Positions 49,339 through 58,083 of a stretch of 64,000 nt of DNA are shown here, in pieces. The position numbers and the translations under genes are program-made. Position 1 is the first letter of the stretch. Each line of letters opens with the position of its first letter. The stretch is taken from the NCBI RefSeq assembly GCF_010470675.1, contig NZ_VOIQ01000001.1, forward strand, positions 1 to 64,000, given 5' to 3'. Origin of the DNA: Desulfovibrio sp. JC010. GTDB taxonomy: Bacteria > Desulfobacterota > Desulfovibrionia > Desulfovibrionales > Desulfovibrionaceae. The notes beneath the pieces are model-generated. The model had not been told where the DNA came from and searched no databases. It saw only the letters and a list, made by a program, of their open reading frames with translations.

Positions 49339-51867
49339 ATGAAGATAAGAAGTATCCACAGACTTAATAACCGCATCAGGAACTACCTCTGCCTTTTCCT
49401 GACCATATTCATAGCAAGCTCCCTTTGCTTCACACTCCTCTTCTTCTGGTACGTATCCAAGGAAGTGGACAATAAAGCGTCTACCTGGGCCAACTATCTG
49501 GTCGAACGCATATCTTTTCTGGAAACAGTGGTGACCTCACGAGCAACATTTGACCATGGCATGTCCATTCTCAGGGTGACACCGGACGGTGAAGTGGTGA
49601 ACAGCAGACCATTTCCTCTTGAAATTAAATCCGTGGCGGATTCACTTATTTTTCAAGAAGTTAAAAATTTCACTCCCGGCCAATCAATACTCATGCGTCA
49701 ACCGGACGGTAACTGCGGCCAGATTTATCTTATCCAGAGGCTGGACCACAGCTTTGCCATAGCGAAAGTCCCATCCGAAAGCCTTCTGCCTGTTTCGCCG
49801 CATAACACTGAATTGCAGATTAGAGACAGGGTCGGAAACTGCATTTTCAATTCTGAAAACAGAGACTTCCAGGACTCCTACAAATTAGGGAAATTACATT
49901 TTTCCAATTTTCACGTTTTTTCCTCTGCAAAAATTAAAGTTACTGACTTCGGCGGATTCTCTCTGACCGTAGGCAAGGACATCTCAACTGAATTCTATGC
50001 AGGGCTGCTGCTTATCCTGTTCACTGCCGCATGTCTGGGCATACTGGTCAAAAGGTCGGCCTTCCTGACCTGGGATCTGGAAAAAAACGAAAAGGACTTC
50101 ATCAGGATTAACAACCTCCTGAAAAAAGTCTCCGCCTCACCGGACGAAAAAAGCACCTATCTCCCGGCCATTGAAGCCACGGCCAGAAAAATCCGTGAAG
50201 TGGACTGGGATACCGAAGCCCGGAGAATGTCATTTATTGAGAACAGAAACTATATTGCCGCCACTGCCTTTTTCTCCGGAAAAATACTTAAGCTGCTTGA
50301 TGAGGTTGCCTCGCATTCACAGCAGTTGACTCAGTCAAAACAGGAATATCACGATCTGGTACATACCGCCCGGTCCATCATCTTGAGAATAGACCGCAAC
50401 GGAATATGTACATTTTTCAATGAATACGCCCAGACCTTCTTCGGTTACTCTGAGGAAGAGATTATCGGCAGGAGCGTCATCGGCACCCTGATACCTGAAA
50501 CCGCAGACGGTCAATCAGAATTGGAACAGCTGGTCCGCGACCTGACTGATTGCCCCGAATGTTTCCCGGTCAATACCAACCGCAACATCCGTAAAGACGG
50601 AAGCTGTGTCTGGGTATACTGGACCAACAACCCGGTGTTTGACGATGAGGGGAAACTGATAGAAATCCTCTGCGTGGGCACGGACATCACTGAACGCAAA
50701 AAAATGGAAATCGAACTTCAGGATACCAGAAACTATATCCGCAACATAATCGACTCCATGCCTTCGGTAGTCATCGGTCTGGATAACGATTCCCGGATTA
50801 CCCACTTCAACAAAGCAGCCCAGAGACTGGCCGTGGTCCCCAAAGGGGAAATCGAAGGATCAGAAGTGGAGGAGGCATTTCCTCCCCTGACAAAATACGC
50901 ATACAGCATCACTCAGGCCATTGAGACCGGAATCCCCGAAACAGGAATCAGGACTCAGGGAATGACAACCCCGAACAGCTATCAGGACATCATCATCTAC
51001 CCCCTCAATGACGGCATGAAAGGTGCGGTTATCCGTATCGATGACGCCACCGAGCGGGTCCAGATAGATGAAATGATGATTCAGACAGAAAAAATGATGT
51101 CCATCGGCGGTCTTGCTGCAGGCATGGCCCATGAGATCAACAACCCGCTGGGCGGCATTCTGCAGGGAATTCAAAATATCATCCGCCGGGTTTCGCCCGA
51201 TCTGCCTGCCAACCTCAAAGCTGCGGAAAAAGCGGGCTGCTCAATTGATTCCATCGTAAACTACATGGAAGACCGCAAGATCATCAAAACCCTGAACGGA
51301 ATTACCGATTCCGGAGTCCGCGCGGCATCAATTGTTTCCGGCATGCTGGAATTCAGCCGCAAAAGCGACTCCCATAAAGCTCCCGGAGACCTGCGCAAAA
51401 TCATGGACAAGGCAGCCACGCTTGCCGCTCAGGATTACAATCCCCAAAAGGGATATGATTTCAAAAAAATCACCATCACCAAAGATTATGACGAGAATCT
51501 AAGCATGGCCCCCTGTACGACCACTGAGATAGAACAGGTTTTCCTAAACCTTCTGCGTAACTCAGCGCAAGCCATGAACGATTGGAAAGACATGGGAAAA
51601 GATCCTGAAATATCAATTAAAATCAGCAACGAGCGCAATATGGTCAAATGCACGGTTGCCGACAACGGGCCGGGGATGGATGAGAATGTGCGCAAAAGGG
51701 TTTTTGAACCCTTTTACACCACCAAGGGACCGGGCAGCGGCACCGGACTGGGACTTTCCGTATCCTACTTCATTATCACCCAGAACCACCGGGGAGTCTT
51801 TCAAGTGGATTCATCTCCCGGAATGGGTACTACTTTTACCATTCAGCTTCCTTCGCTTAAAAATTAA
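49339..51867 (+). CDS. Membrane sensor histidine kinase with two PAS domains
   Basis: An 842-residue kinase: TM1 about 17-40, periplasmic region of about 175 residues, TM2 about 218-236, a helical linker, PAS1 about 345-455 (with the PAC end TDITERKKMEIEL), PAS2 about 470-575, HisKA (GLAAGMAHEINNPLGGIL) and HATPase (NLLRNSAQAM, DNGPGMDE, GTGLGLS). Catalytic sites are intact. No response regulator gene is adjacent, so it is an orphan. It diverges from flagellin, but a link to motility is only a guess. Confidence 0.93.
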   Translation: MKIRSIHRLNNRIRNYLCLFLTIFIASSLCFTLLFFWYVSKEVDNKASTWANYLVERISFLETVVTSRATFDHGMSILRVTPDGEVVNSRPFPLEIKSVADSLIFQEVKNFTPGQSILMRQPDGNCGQIYLIQRLDHSFAIAKVPSESLLPVSPHNTELQIRDRVGNCIFNSENRDFQDSYKLGKLHFSNFHVFSSAKIKVTDFGGFSLTVGKDISTEFYAGLLLILFTAACLGILVKRSAFLTWDLEKNEKDFIRINNLLKKVSASPDEKSTYLPAIEATARKIREVDWDTEARRMSFIENRNYIAATAFFSGKILKLLDEVASHSQQLTQSKQEYHDLVHTARSIILRIDRNGICTFFNEYAQTFFGYSEEEIIGRSVIGTLIPETADGQSELEQLVRDLTDCPECFPVNTNRNIRKDGSCVWVYWTNNPVFDDEGKLIEILCVGTDITERKKMEIELQDTRNYIRNIIDSMPSVVIGLDNDSRITHFNKAAQRLAVVPKGEIEGSEVEEAFPPLTKYAYSITQAIETGIPETGIRTQGMTTPNSYQDIIIYPLNDGMKGAVIRIDDATERVQIDEMMIQTEKMMSIGGLAAGMAHEINNPLGGILQGIQNIIRRVSPDLPANLKAAEKAGCSIDSIVNYMEDRKIIKTLNGITDSGVRAASIVSGMLEFSRKSDSHKAPGDLRKIMDKAATLAAQDYNPQKGYDFKKITITKDYDENLSMAPCTTTEIEQVFLNLLRNSAQAMNDWKDMGKDPEISIKISNERNMVKCTVADNGPGMDENVRKRVFEPFYTTKGPGSGTGLGLSVSYFIITQNHRGVFQVDSSPGMGTTFTIQLPSLKN

Positions 51868-51869
51868 CA

Positions 51870-51901
51870 AAAACGCCGGCAGATTTACCCGCCGGCGTTT
51901 T
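51870..51901. terminator. Bidirectional terminator between convergent genes
   Basis: 11-bp stem AAAACGCCGGC / GCCGGCGTTTT, 10-base loop. Confidence 0.9.
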
Positions 51902-51902
51902 G

Positions 51903-52628
51903 TTATATGAATATAATTTTAACGGCCATAGCAATCAAAATCAGGGCAAGGAATTTACGCACAGCAGTCTGCGACAGCCGCTGATGCATAAACCGGGTTC
52001 CCATAAGCCCACCAACCAAGGCTGCCACCCCGCACCCGACGGCCATTCTCCAATCTATCCCACTCATCTGCAAATAGGCCAGAAATCCGGAAAAGGACGA
52101 CACGGGAACGGTCAAGGCTGTGATCACGGCAATCCTTTTGGGCTGGAATTTCAATAATCCCAAGACCGGAACGATAACTCCCCCGCTCCCTACTCCGAGC
52201 AGGCCGGAAATAAAACCGGACAATGCGCCCAGAACTAATTGCCCCCGGAAAGATACCGTTTCCCTTCCGCCCTCTGTCTTTTTTCCGGAAAGCATCACCA
52301 ACCCGGAAATGGCGAGAAACAGCCCGAAGACTAATAAAAGTATCTTTTCCGGAATCATGACCGAAACGTATGCCCCCACAGGAGCACTGATGATCGAAGC
52401 CCCTATCAGCGACCACCAGTCAAACAACCTGATTTCTCCTTTGCGGATGTTGATATAAGTGGCCCCGGAAAGACTCAAAGTGTTTATAAGCAGCCCCAAA
52501 GGACGTGCCGCACTGAGCATCATTCCAATGCTATGGAAAACCTGCACCAAAGCCGCAGCAGCGCCCACTCCGCCAAGGGCAAAAACAAAGCTCAACCCCA
52601 AAGAAGAAAGAACCGCAGACAGAAGCAT
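51903..52628 (-). CDS. TSUP-family transporter (TauE/SafE type)
   Basis: A 241-residue permease with about seven to eight TM helices in two repeats: GGVGAAAALVQVF near the start and SGFISGLLGVGSGGVIVPVLG in the second half, which is the family signature. TauE/SafE proteins export sulfite, sulfoacetate or related organosulfur compounds. It starts 4 bp after the tandem rhodanese gene and ends the MarR-controlled operon, suggesting export of a sulfur species (inferred). Confidence 0.9.
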   Translation of the reverse strand: MLLSAVLSSLGLSFVFALGGVGAAAALVQVFHSIGMMLSAARPLGLLINTLSLSGATYINIRKGEIRLFDWWSLIGASIISAPVGAYVSVMIPEKILLLVFGLFLAISGLVMLSGKKTEGGRETVSFRGQLVLGALSGFISGLLGVGSGGVIVPVLGLLKFQPKRIAVITALTVPVSSFSGFLAYLQMSGIDWRMAVGCGVAALVGGLMGTRFMHQRLSQTAVRKFLALILIAMAVKIIFI

Positions 52629-52632
52629 GCGT

Positions 52633-53457
52633 TTACCTGTTCATAATAAGGGGAGTAGGTTTAATCAGGGTTGAAATCTCCTCAGTGCTGAGAATAAGCG
52701 TCCGCACCCTGCTGAATCCTTTGGCCCTAAGCCAGCCCCAGGCAATGGAGGCCCTGAAAACAGATGAACAGAAAGGTACAATAAGCTTATCTTCAGGCAA
52801 CTCTCCGACCCGGGACGGAAGATCATGCAAAGGGATATGCTCCGCCCACGGATACTTGGAATACAGCTGTTCTTCATCTGTGCGCACATCAAGAAAAAGC
52901 ACATCGTCCACTTTAAGCAGTTTATGGAACTCACTTCCGGTTACACAATGTTTTCCGTTGCCCAGATAACTGAAATTCATCTCTTTCAATACACTGCCAA
53001 GATCACTCATATGAATATCCTCCATTAAATTTCTATTTATTAATCCGACACCATGCTCAAGTGCGGGGTATTTCCCATGGCCGTTGCCCAACTGGTTGAT
53101 GCCGCAGGGTTTCAAATGGCCAAGTATGTTTTCGATTGAATAAGGAAGGGCCAGAACCTTTGAATAGCCCACAGCCTTCAGCCACAACCAGGCCAGCCCG
53201 GTACGAAATACGGAACCGGAGAAAGGCACGACAAAAGAATTTTCTACCTCAACCGCTCTTTGCGGTAATTCGCTTAAGGGGACATGAACGGCGAAGGGCA
53301 TGTGCATCGCACGTACTTCTTCAGCGGTCCTTACATCCAGCAATATCACGTAATTCTTCCACAATCCCATGGCAGCATGTTCCGGTGTGATGCAGTTCGA
53401 CTGCTTGTAAACCTGCTCCGAAGTAAAACGGAGTAACGGCGTATCCAGTGAATTCAT
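52633..53457 (-). CDS. Tandem rhodanese-like protein, likely fusion of two genes
   Basis: A 274-residue protein with two rhodanese-fold domains. Domain 1 (about 10-125) has Ser at the catalytic Cys place (VPFSGSVFR, S80), so it should be inactive. Domain 2 (about 160-272) keeps C230 (VPFCSSVFR). Between them is an unstructured linker whose DNA contains GGAGG (53019-53023) followed, eight bases on, by ATG at 53010. So domain 2 may also be made alone as 125 residues. Rhodaneses move sulfane sulfur to thiols or cyanide. In a MarR/TSUP operon it probably handles reactive sulfur (inferred). Confidence 0.9.
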   Translation of the reverse strand: MNSLDTPLLRFTSEQVYKQSNCITPEHAAMGLWKNYVILLDVRTAEEVRAMHMPFAVHVPLSELPQRAVEVENSFVVPFSGSVFRTGLAWLWLKAVGYSKVLALPYSIENILGHLKPCGINQLGNGHGKYPALEHGVGLINRNLMEDIHMSDLGSVLKEMNFSYLGNGKHCVTGSEFHKLLKVDDVLFLDVRTDEEQLYSKYPWAEHIPLHDLPSRVGELPEDKLIVPFCSSVFRASIAWGWLRAKGFSRVRTLILSTEEISTLIKPTPLIMNR

Positions 53458-53473
53458 GCTCCTTCCTCCATAT

Positions 53474-53872
53474 TTATCTCTTGCTCATTACATCCAGTTT
53501 CGGAAACTGATTCATGAGCAAAGGCGCAGGCTTCAGAATAGAGGCAAGTTGCTCTGTTCCGGCAACCAGAGTTTTAACCTCTTCAAATCCGCTCTGACGC
53601 AGGAAAAGAAATCCGACAGCCGCCTGAAACGGAGAGGCCGCCAAGGTTATGATCATTTTGTCTTCCGGCAACTCGCCTACCCTGTCCGGCAGATGCTGCA
53701 GGGGAATCCTGATTGCAAAAGGATATTCACAATGCATGGCTTCCACGTCAGTGCGCACATCAAGGATCAAAACCTTTTCTTTATCGATCATTGTCTGCAA
53801 AGCAGCCGGAGATGCAGTAAACTCGCCATGAGCCAATGTTTCGAAATCCATTTCAGCTAAGATGCTATCCAT
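53474..53872 (-). CDS. Rhodanese-like protein lacking the catalytic Cys
   Basis: A 132-residue single rhodanese fold homologous to both domains of the next gene (VLILDVRTDVEAMHCEYPFAI, RVGELPEDK). The active-site loop reads IITLAASPF, with Ala78 where Cys is needed, so it cannot be a sulfurtransferase of the usual kind. C48 in the AMHCEY segment is another possible reactive thiol. ATG at 53872 with AAGGAG and a 6-base spacer. It is first after the palindromic MarR operator. Confidence 0.88.
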   Translation of the reverse strand: MDSILAEMDFETLAHGEFTASPAALQTMIDKEKVLILDVRTDVEAMHCEYPFAIRIPLQHLPDRVGELPEDKMIITLAASPFQAAVGFLFLRQSGFEEVKTLVAGTEQLASILKPAPLLMNQFPKLDVMSKR

Positions 53873-53901
53873 TTGTTTCTCCTTATTTTTTGAAAGCATT
53901 C

Positions 53902-53928
53902 AATTTAGTTGACATCGTCAACTAAATT
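53902..53928. promoter_or_regulatory. MarR-type operator before the rhodanese/TSUP genes
   Basis: Perfect inverted repeat AATTTAGTTGAC-ATC-GTCAACTAAATT, 12-bp arms with a 3-bp spacer, 30 bp upstream of the rhodanese start. Shares the GTTGAC-N3-GTCAAC core with the site upstream of marR. Confidence 0.82.
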
Positions 53929-53948
53929 TATAAAAAAAAGACCTGTGC

Positions 53949-54374
53949 CTATTTTTGTTTAATGGCCTGAACCAGAATACCAAGCCCTTTAATTACGGTA
54001 TATTTTTCTGATTCCCCGAGGCGGGCAAGAGCCTTCTGCAGCTCAGAATCAGAAAAAACACTGGCATCATTGTATACGGAACTCCCCTTTTCAGTTGGGA
54101 CAACACAACAAACCCTGCCGTCCGCCGCACTGCGCTCTTTATTTACAAGACCGCGCTTTGCAAGCCTGTTTACAATCCGGGTAGCACCGCTCTTGGTGAA
54201 GCCCAGAAACTCACCGATCTTCTGCACCGAGCAATCCCTGTTTACCACCGCGGCCTGCAAGGCTCTGAACTCTGCAAAAGACAAATCCTCACAGCAATCA
54301 CCATCAACACCGCAAGAACTGAAATGCCATGCAATCTCAAGAACGCTGTCCAAAGCTTTATACTTGTCATTCAT
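53949..54374 (-). CDS. MarR-family repressor with several cysteines
   Basis: A 141-residue winged-helix regulator; the recognition helix region is FLGFTKSGATRIVNRLAKRGLV and the wing ERSAADGRVCC. Cys at 21, 27, 28, 48, 89 and 90 is a high number for a MarR protein, and several could sense sulfane sulfur or oxidants as in other Cys-based MarR proteins (inferred). It heads the rhodanese-TSUP operon, and both its own promoter and the one after it hold the same palindromic operator. Start ATG at 54374. Confidence 0.9.
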   Translation of the reverse strand: MNDKYKALDSVLEIAWHFSSCGVDGDCCEDLSFAEFRALQAAVVNRDCSVQKIGEFLGFTKSGATRIVNRLAKRGLVNKERSAADGRVCCVVPTEKGSSVYNDASVFSDSELQKALARLGESEKYTVIKGLGILVQAIKQK

Positions 54375-54412
54375 CGGTTTTGCTCCTCGCTAGGGAGGAA
54401 TATATAAACTTA

Positions 54413-54427
54413 GTTGACTATGTCAAC
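54413..54427. promoter_or_regulatory. MarR-type operator upstream of marR
   Basis: GTTGAC-TAT-GTCAAC, the same core as the operator at 53902-53928 with shorter matched arms, 39 bp upstream of the marR start. Suggests autoregulation. Confidence 0.78.
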
Positions 54428-54441
54428 CTTTTTGCCCAAAA

Positions 54442-54474
54442 AAAATGCCTTTGGATCGTATCCAAAGGCATTTT
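54442..54474 (-). terminator. Terminator of the aldo/keto reductase gene
   Basis: 15-bp stem AAAATGCCTTTGGAT / ATCCAAAGGCATTTT with loop CGT; T-run on the minus strand. Confidence 0.9.
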
Positions 54475-54492
54475 CAATTCACTATATAAAAG

Positions 54493-55455
54493 TTATTTAT
54501 CCCAGATTCCCTGTACCGTATACGGAGAACCTTCCATCATTTTGTCGGTCCACCAGACTCCTGTCAGCAGCCTGAAATTATTCTTAAGCGATGCAATACG
54601 CTTCATTGCATCCTCATCCAGATTCAAAGAATTAACAGCAAGGTTTTCGGCAAGACGTCCTTTATTTGTGGACTTGGGGATAATGACAATTCCACGTTCA
54701 AGTGCCCATGTGAGGGCCACCTGCGCAGTACTGAACCCTTTCTCCTTTGCGATCTCGCCCAGAAGTTCATTACCCAGCACTGAAGGCTCGTCTTTCTCCT
54801 TCAGTTCCGGAGGACGGTCGGAAGAACCGAGGCTGGCGTAGGCTGTCATGCGTATTCCGTTCGCGCTGCAAAATTCAAAAAGGTCATCCTGAGGCATGAA
54901 GGGATGCAGCTCCACCTGATTCATGGTCGGCTTGATGGTTGCGCCGTCCAGCAGGTTTTTAAGCTTCTTCACGCTGAAGTTGCAGACCCCGATGTTCTTG
55001 ACCAGCCCCTTCTCAACCATTTTTTCAAGAGCCTGCCATGTCTTCTTCATGTCCTCATCGGTGTAGGGAAGCAATTCCCCTGCATTTGCAGGCATGCCCA
55101 CTCCGGGAATAAAGCGGACCGGCCAGTGCACGAGATAGAGATCAAGATAATCCAGCTGCAGGTCGCTCAAAGTCTGGCGCAACGCGGTTTCCACATCTTC
55201 AGGAGCCTGCCAGCAGTTCCAGAGCTTGGAAGTAACCCAGACATCCTCACGCTTGGCAGTGCCGTCACTGAAGCACTGGGCAAAAGCTTCCCCGATTTCT
55301 TTTTCATTGCCGTAAATGGCAGCGCAATCAACGTGCTTGTAGCCCAGAGAAAGAGCGGTTTTAACAGACTTGCCGACAACTCCGGGTGCTGCTTTCCATG
55401 TTCCCAGACCCACTGCCGGTATCTCGGCACCGGAATTCAAGGTGAACTTTTTCAT
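54493..55455 (-). CDS. Aldo/keto reductase
   Basis: A 320-residue TIM-barrel oxidoreductase of normal AKR length. Catalytic tetrad D43, Y48, K77, H110 is intact; NADPH-binding segments IIPKSTNKGRLAENLAV and LDLYLVHWP are typical. It reduces aldehydes or ketones; substrate unknown. It lies upstream of the marR operon on the same strand but has its own terminator between, so it is a separate unit. Confidence 0.94.
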   Translation of the reverse strand: MKKFTLNSGAEIPAVGLGTWKAAPGVVGKSVKTALSLGYKHVDCAAIYGNEKEIGEAFAQCFSDGTAKREDVWVTSKLWNCWQAPEDVETALRQTLSDLQLDYLDLYLVHWPVRFIPGVGMPANAGELLPYTDEDMKKTWQALEKMVEKGLVKNIGVCNFSVKKLKNLLDGATIKPTMNQVELHPFMPQDDLFEFCSANGIRMTAYASLGSSDRPPELKEKDEPSVLGNELLGEIAKEKGFSTAQVALTWALERGIVIIPKSTNKGRLAENLAVNSLNLDEDAMKRIASLKNNFRLLTGVWWTDKMMEGSPYTVQGIWDK

Positions 55456-55655
55456 ACAATCTCCTGTTCCAATAAATTAGAACACTCCCACATACTTAAA
55501 AAAAGTATCATCACAACCAGTCAACTACTCGCACCACCAAGAGTTATTGACACAATACACGAACACTCAAGTTTAGCCAAAAGAAAATAAAGAGCATAAA
55601 ATTCAAGCACATTAATTCTATGCAGACATAATTAGAACCAAATGTCGGCAAATAA

Positions 55656-55688
55656 AAACGGCGCACCTGAAATGCAGGCACGCCGTTT
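55656..55688 (-). terminator. Terminator of the small secreted protein gene at 55729
   Basis: Stem AAACGGCG / CGCCGTTT with inner CCTG/CAGG and a CA/CA internal loop. Confidence 0.7.
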
Positions 55689-55728
55689 CAATTGTTTGAT
55701 CATTTCTTTACCGAGATAAGGCTGACTT

Positions 55729-56052
55729 CTACTTCAAAAATTTCTCTTTCTTGATAATTTCTTTCACTTCTTTCTCAAATTCATCAATACATTTCTTCTT
55801 GGCCGCAGCGTAGATACCCGGAGTAGGATCCGTACCTTTAAGTCCTTGATTTCTACACCGGATATATGTGTCTGCCGCTTTACTGCACAAATACATACAA
55901 TAACCGCTTTCTTCCTTTTTTTTGCAAGCATCATTGCATTCTCTTATCCCTGTACCCAAAACACTCGCTTCTGAAATTACAGGAGAAGAGAGAAGAAAAA
56001 CGGCAAGAATCAGGGCCGACGAAAAAATCCGTTTTGACGAAAATATTTTCAT
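55729..56052 (-). CDS. Small secreted Cys-containing protein, unknown family
   Basis: A 107-residue exported protein. The signal peptide covers about 1-28 (ISEA). The mature part has six Cys (RECNDAC, YCMYLC, IRC, KKC) in a pattern of possible disulfides and a very Lys/Glu-rich C-terminus. Start ATG at 56052; an in-frame TTG at 56064 directly abuts the AGAGGA site. No family recognised. Confidence 0.72.
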   Translation of the reverse strand: MKIFSSKRIFSSALILAVFLLSSPVISEASVLGTGIRECNDACKKKEESGYCMYLCSKAADTYIRCRNQGLKGTDPTPGIYAAAKKKCIDEFEKEVKEIIKKEKFLK

Positions 56053-56170
56053 GAGATTGTGCAATCCTCTTTAAAATTTTATTCGCGGTTTACAAAAGAG
56101 ACTTGTCATATAACCTTGCTTTTCAGTTAACAGCTAAGCGGACACGGGTAAAGGGAACCTAAAAAACAAA

Positions 56171-57280
56171 TTATTTCTCCCCCTTCATTCGCATAATCCG
56201 CTCATAAGACTGCCTGATACGGCGTTCGGTGATTTTTCCCTCGCGTACAAGCTGCTTCACGGTGGAAGCCGCCTTGGTACCCAAACCGGGTTCAAAAGTA
56301 AGGTTGTTGCCGAAAAGCAGAATATCGGCTCCGGCTTTCACGGCCCGGTAGATTCCTTCCTTGAATCCGTACTCCCCGCTGACCCCCTGCATCTGCATGT
56401 CGTCGGTGACGATTATTCCGTCAAAGCCTATTTTACGGCGCAGCAATCCGTTAATGGTCTTCCGGGAAAGGGTGGCCGGATAATTACGGTCCAGACGTTC
56501 ATTGAAGATATGGGCGGTCATGACCATATCCGCTTTATTGTCGCTGATGATTTTGCGGAAGGGATACAGCTCGTCTGCATGCCATGAGTCGGTAACATCG
56601 GTGAATCCGAGATGGGAATCACCTTGGGAGCTTCCGTGACCGGGAAAATGTTTAAGGCAGGAAAAAATCCCTTCGGCATGAAGACCGTCAATGAATGACT
56701 CCGCGAAAAGAGCCACAATACGGGGATCATCCGAAAAACTGCGCTGCAACGCCGCAATGACCGGATTGGCAGCATTGCGGTTCACGTCTACCGCCGGAGC
56801 GAAATCCATATTGATTCCCATGGATTTCAAGGTTCGACCGATGGTCCGCCCGGCCCGGTATGCCGCTTGCGGATCACCGCTGTTGCCCAGTTCGGCTGCG
56901 GAAGGTGTTTCCGGAAATCCCATCTCCCCGGTAAGCCTTTTAATGATGCCCCCTTCCTGATCCACAGCAACAAAAAGCGGGATTTCCGCATGGCTCTGAA
57001 GATCGGAAGTCAGCTTTACAAGCTGACCAGGCCCGGCGATGTTGCGCACCGTGCTGTTCAGAGCACAATCCTTACTGAACAAGATCACCCCGCCGATACG
57101 CGATTCACGGATATCGGCAACAACCGGGTTATTATTGTTAAGCTCCAGTCCCCTGAATCCGACCATGACCATCTGACCGATCATCACGTCCAGTTCAGAA
57201 GGTCCTGAAGTAATTTCTTTCGACGCGCAACCGGACAAAATCATGACTGAAAATATGAATAAAAATATTAATTTTCTCAA
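56171..57280 (-). CDS. nagZ: GH3 beta-N-acetylhexosaminidase, lipoprotein
   Basis: A 369-residue glycoside hydrolase family 3 protein. The catalytic loop KHFPGHGSSQGDSH, nucleophile Asp in VTDDMQMQGV, and VDQEGGIIKRL are present. NagZ removes GlcNAc from muropeptides in cell-wall recycling. The start is taken as the TTG at 57280, which has GGAG eight bases upstream and gives a clean lipoprotein signal (lipobox cysteine at residue 18, LSGC). Starts at 57337 or 57364 would place a long tail before the signal. Standard NagZ is cytosolic, so this is an exported form. Confidence 0.88.
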   Translation of the reverse strand: MRKLIFLFIFSVMILSGCASKEITSGPSELDVMIGQMVMVGFRGLELNNNNPVVADIRESRIGGVILFSKDCALNSTVRNIAGPGQLVKLTSDLQSHAEIPLFVAVDQEGGIIKRLTGEMGFPETPSAAELGNSGDPQAAYRAGRTIGRTLKSMGINMDFAPAVDVNRNAANPVIAALQRSFSDDPRIVALFAESFIDGLHAEGIFSCLKHFPGHGSSQGDSHLGFTDVTDSWHADELYPFRKIISDNKADMVMTAHIFNERLDRNYPATLSRKTINGLLRRKIGFDGIIVTDDMQMQGVSGEYGFKEGIYRAVKAGADILLFGNNLTFEPGLGTKAASTVKQLVREGKITERRIRQSYERIMRMKGEK

Positions 57281-57440
57281 AGAAGAAACTCCGATCTTTT
57301 TGAATGCAGAATAAAAAAAACATGTTATAGTGGTCATCCTGCAATTTAGCAAGAAGGCAAGCATGTTGCCACCCGTAATGATTTCCTATAAACGGGTTTC
57401 TCCACTTGCTTATAATGAATTGCAAAAAGAAGGAAAATAA

Positions 57441-58058
57441 ATGTCCCAGACAGCACTGCAAAAAGTACTTGATCATGCCCGTGACGGACTGGAAGTCCGC
57501 GAGTCTTTTTTCGAACAGTATTCCCAGCTGGTGGTAGATGTTTCAAGAGCATTGGCCGTGCGCCTTGCCCTTGGTTCCAAAATCCTTTTCTGCGGAAACG
57601 GCGGCAGCGCGGCTGACTGCCAGCATCTGGCAGCGGAACTGGTCAACAGATTCAAACTTGAACGCCCGCCCCTGCCCGGCATAGCCCTGACCACGGATTC
57701 ATCCATCCTCACCGCAATCGGTAATGACTATTCATATGAAATGGTATTTGAAAAGCAGGTTCAGGCACTGGGTCAGCCCGGTGATGTACTTGTAGGAATC
57801 AGTACTTCCGGCACCAGCCCCAACGTGATCAGCGCCCTTAAGGAAGCCAAACGCAAGGGCATGGTCACCCTTGGGATGACCGGAATAAGTGCCGGCGAAA
57901 TGCTGCCCATCTGTGATCACATCATCAGCGTACCCAGTAAGGACACAGCCATTATTCAGGAAGTGCATATTGCCGCGGGGCACCTCTTCTGCCACCTTAT
58001 CGACCACTTCCTCTTTGAAGCAGTCAACGAACTTGAACCCTATTTGAACGAGGAATAG
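57441..58058 (+). CDS. gmhA: Sedoheptulose-7-phosphate isomerase
   Basis: A 205-residue SIS-domain enzyme of GmhA type: FCGNGGSAADCQHLAAELVNRF, LTTDSSILTAIGND, GISTSGTSPNV and the late catalytic His in QEVHIAAGHL. It makes D-glycero-D-manno-heptose 7-phosphate, the first step to ADP-heptose of lipopolysaccharide cores. Followed by a receiver gene 25 bp downstream. Confidence 0.94.
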   Translation: MSQTALQKVLDHARDGLEVRESFFEQYSQLVVDVSRALAVRLALGSKILFCGNGGSAADCQHLAAELVNRFKLERPPLPGIALTTDSSILTAIGNDYSYEMVFEKQVQALGQPGDVLVGISTSGTSPNVISALKEAKRKGMVTLGMTGISAGEMLPICDHIISVPSKDTAIIQEVHIAAGHLFCHLIDHFLFEAVNELEPYLNEE

Positions 58059-58083
58059 GCGAAACTCCAGCAAAGGCGCCAGC

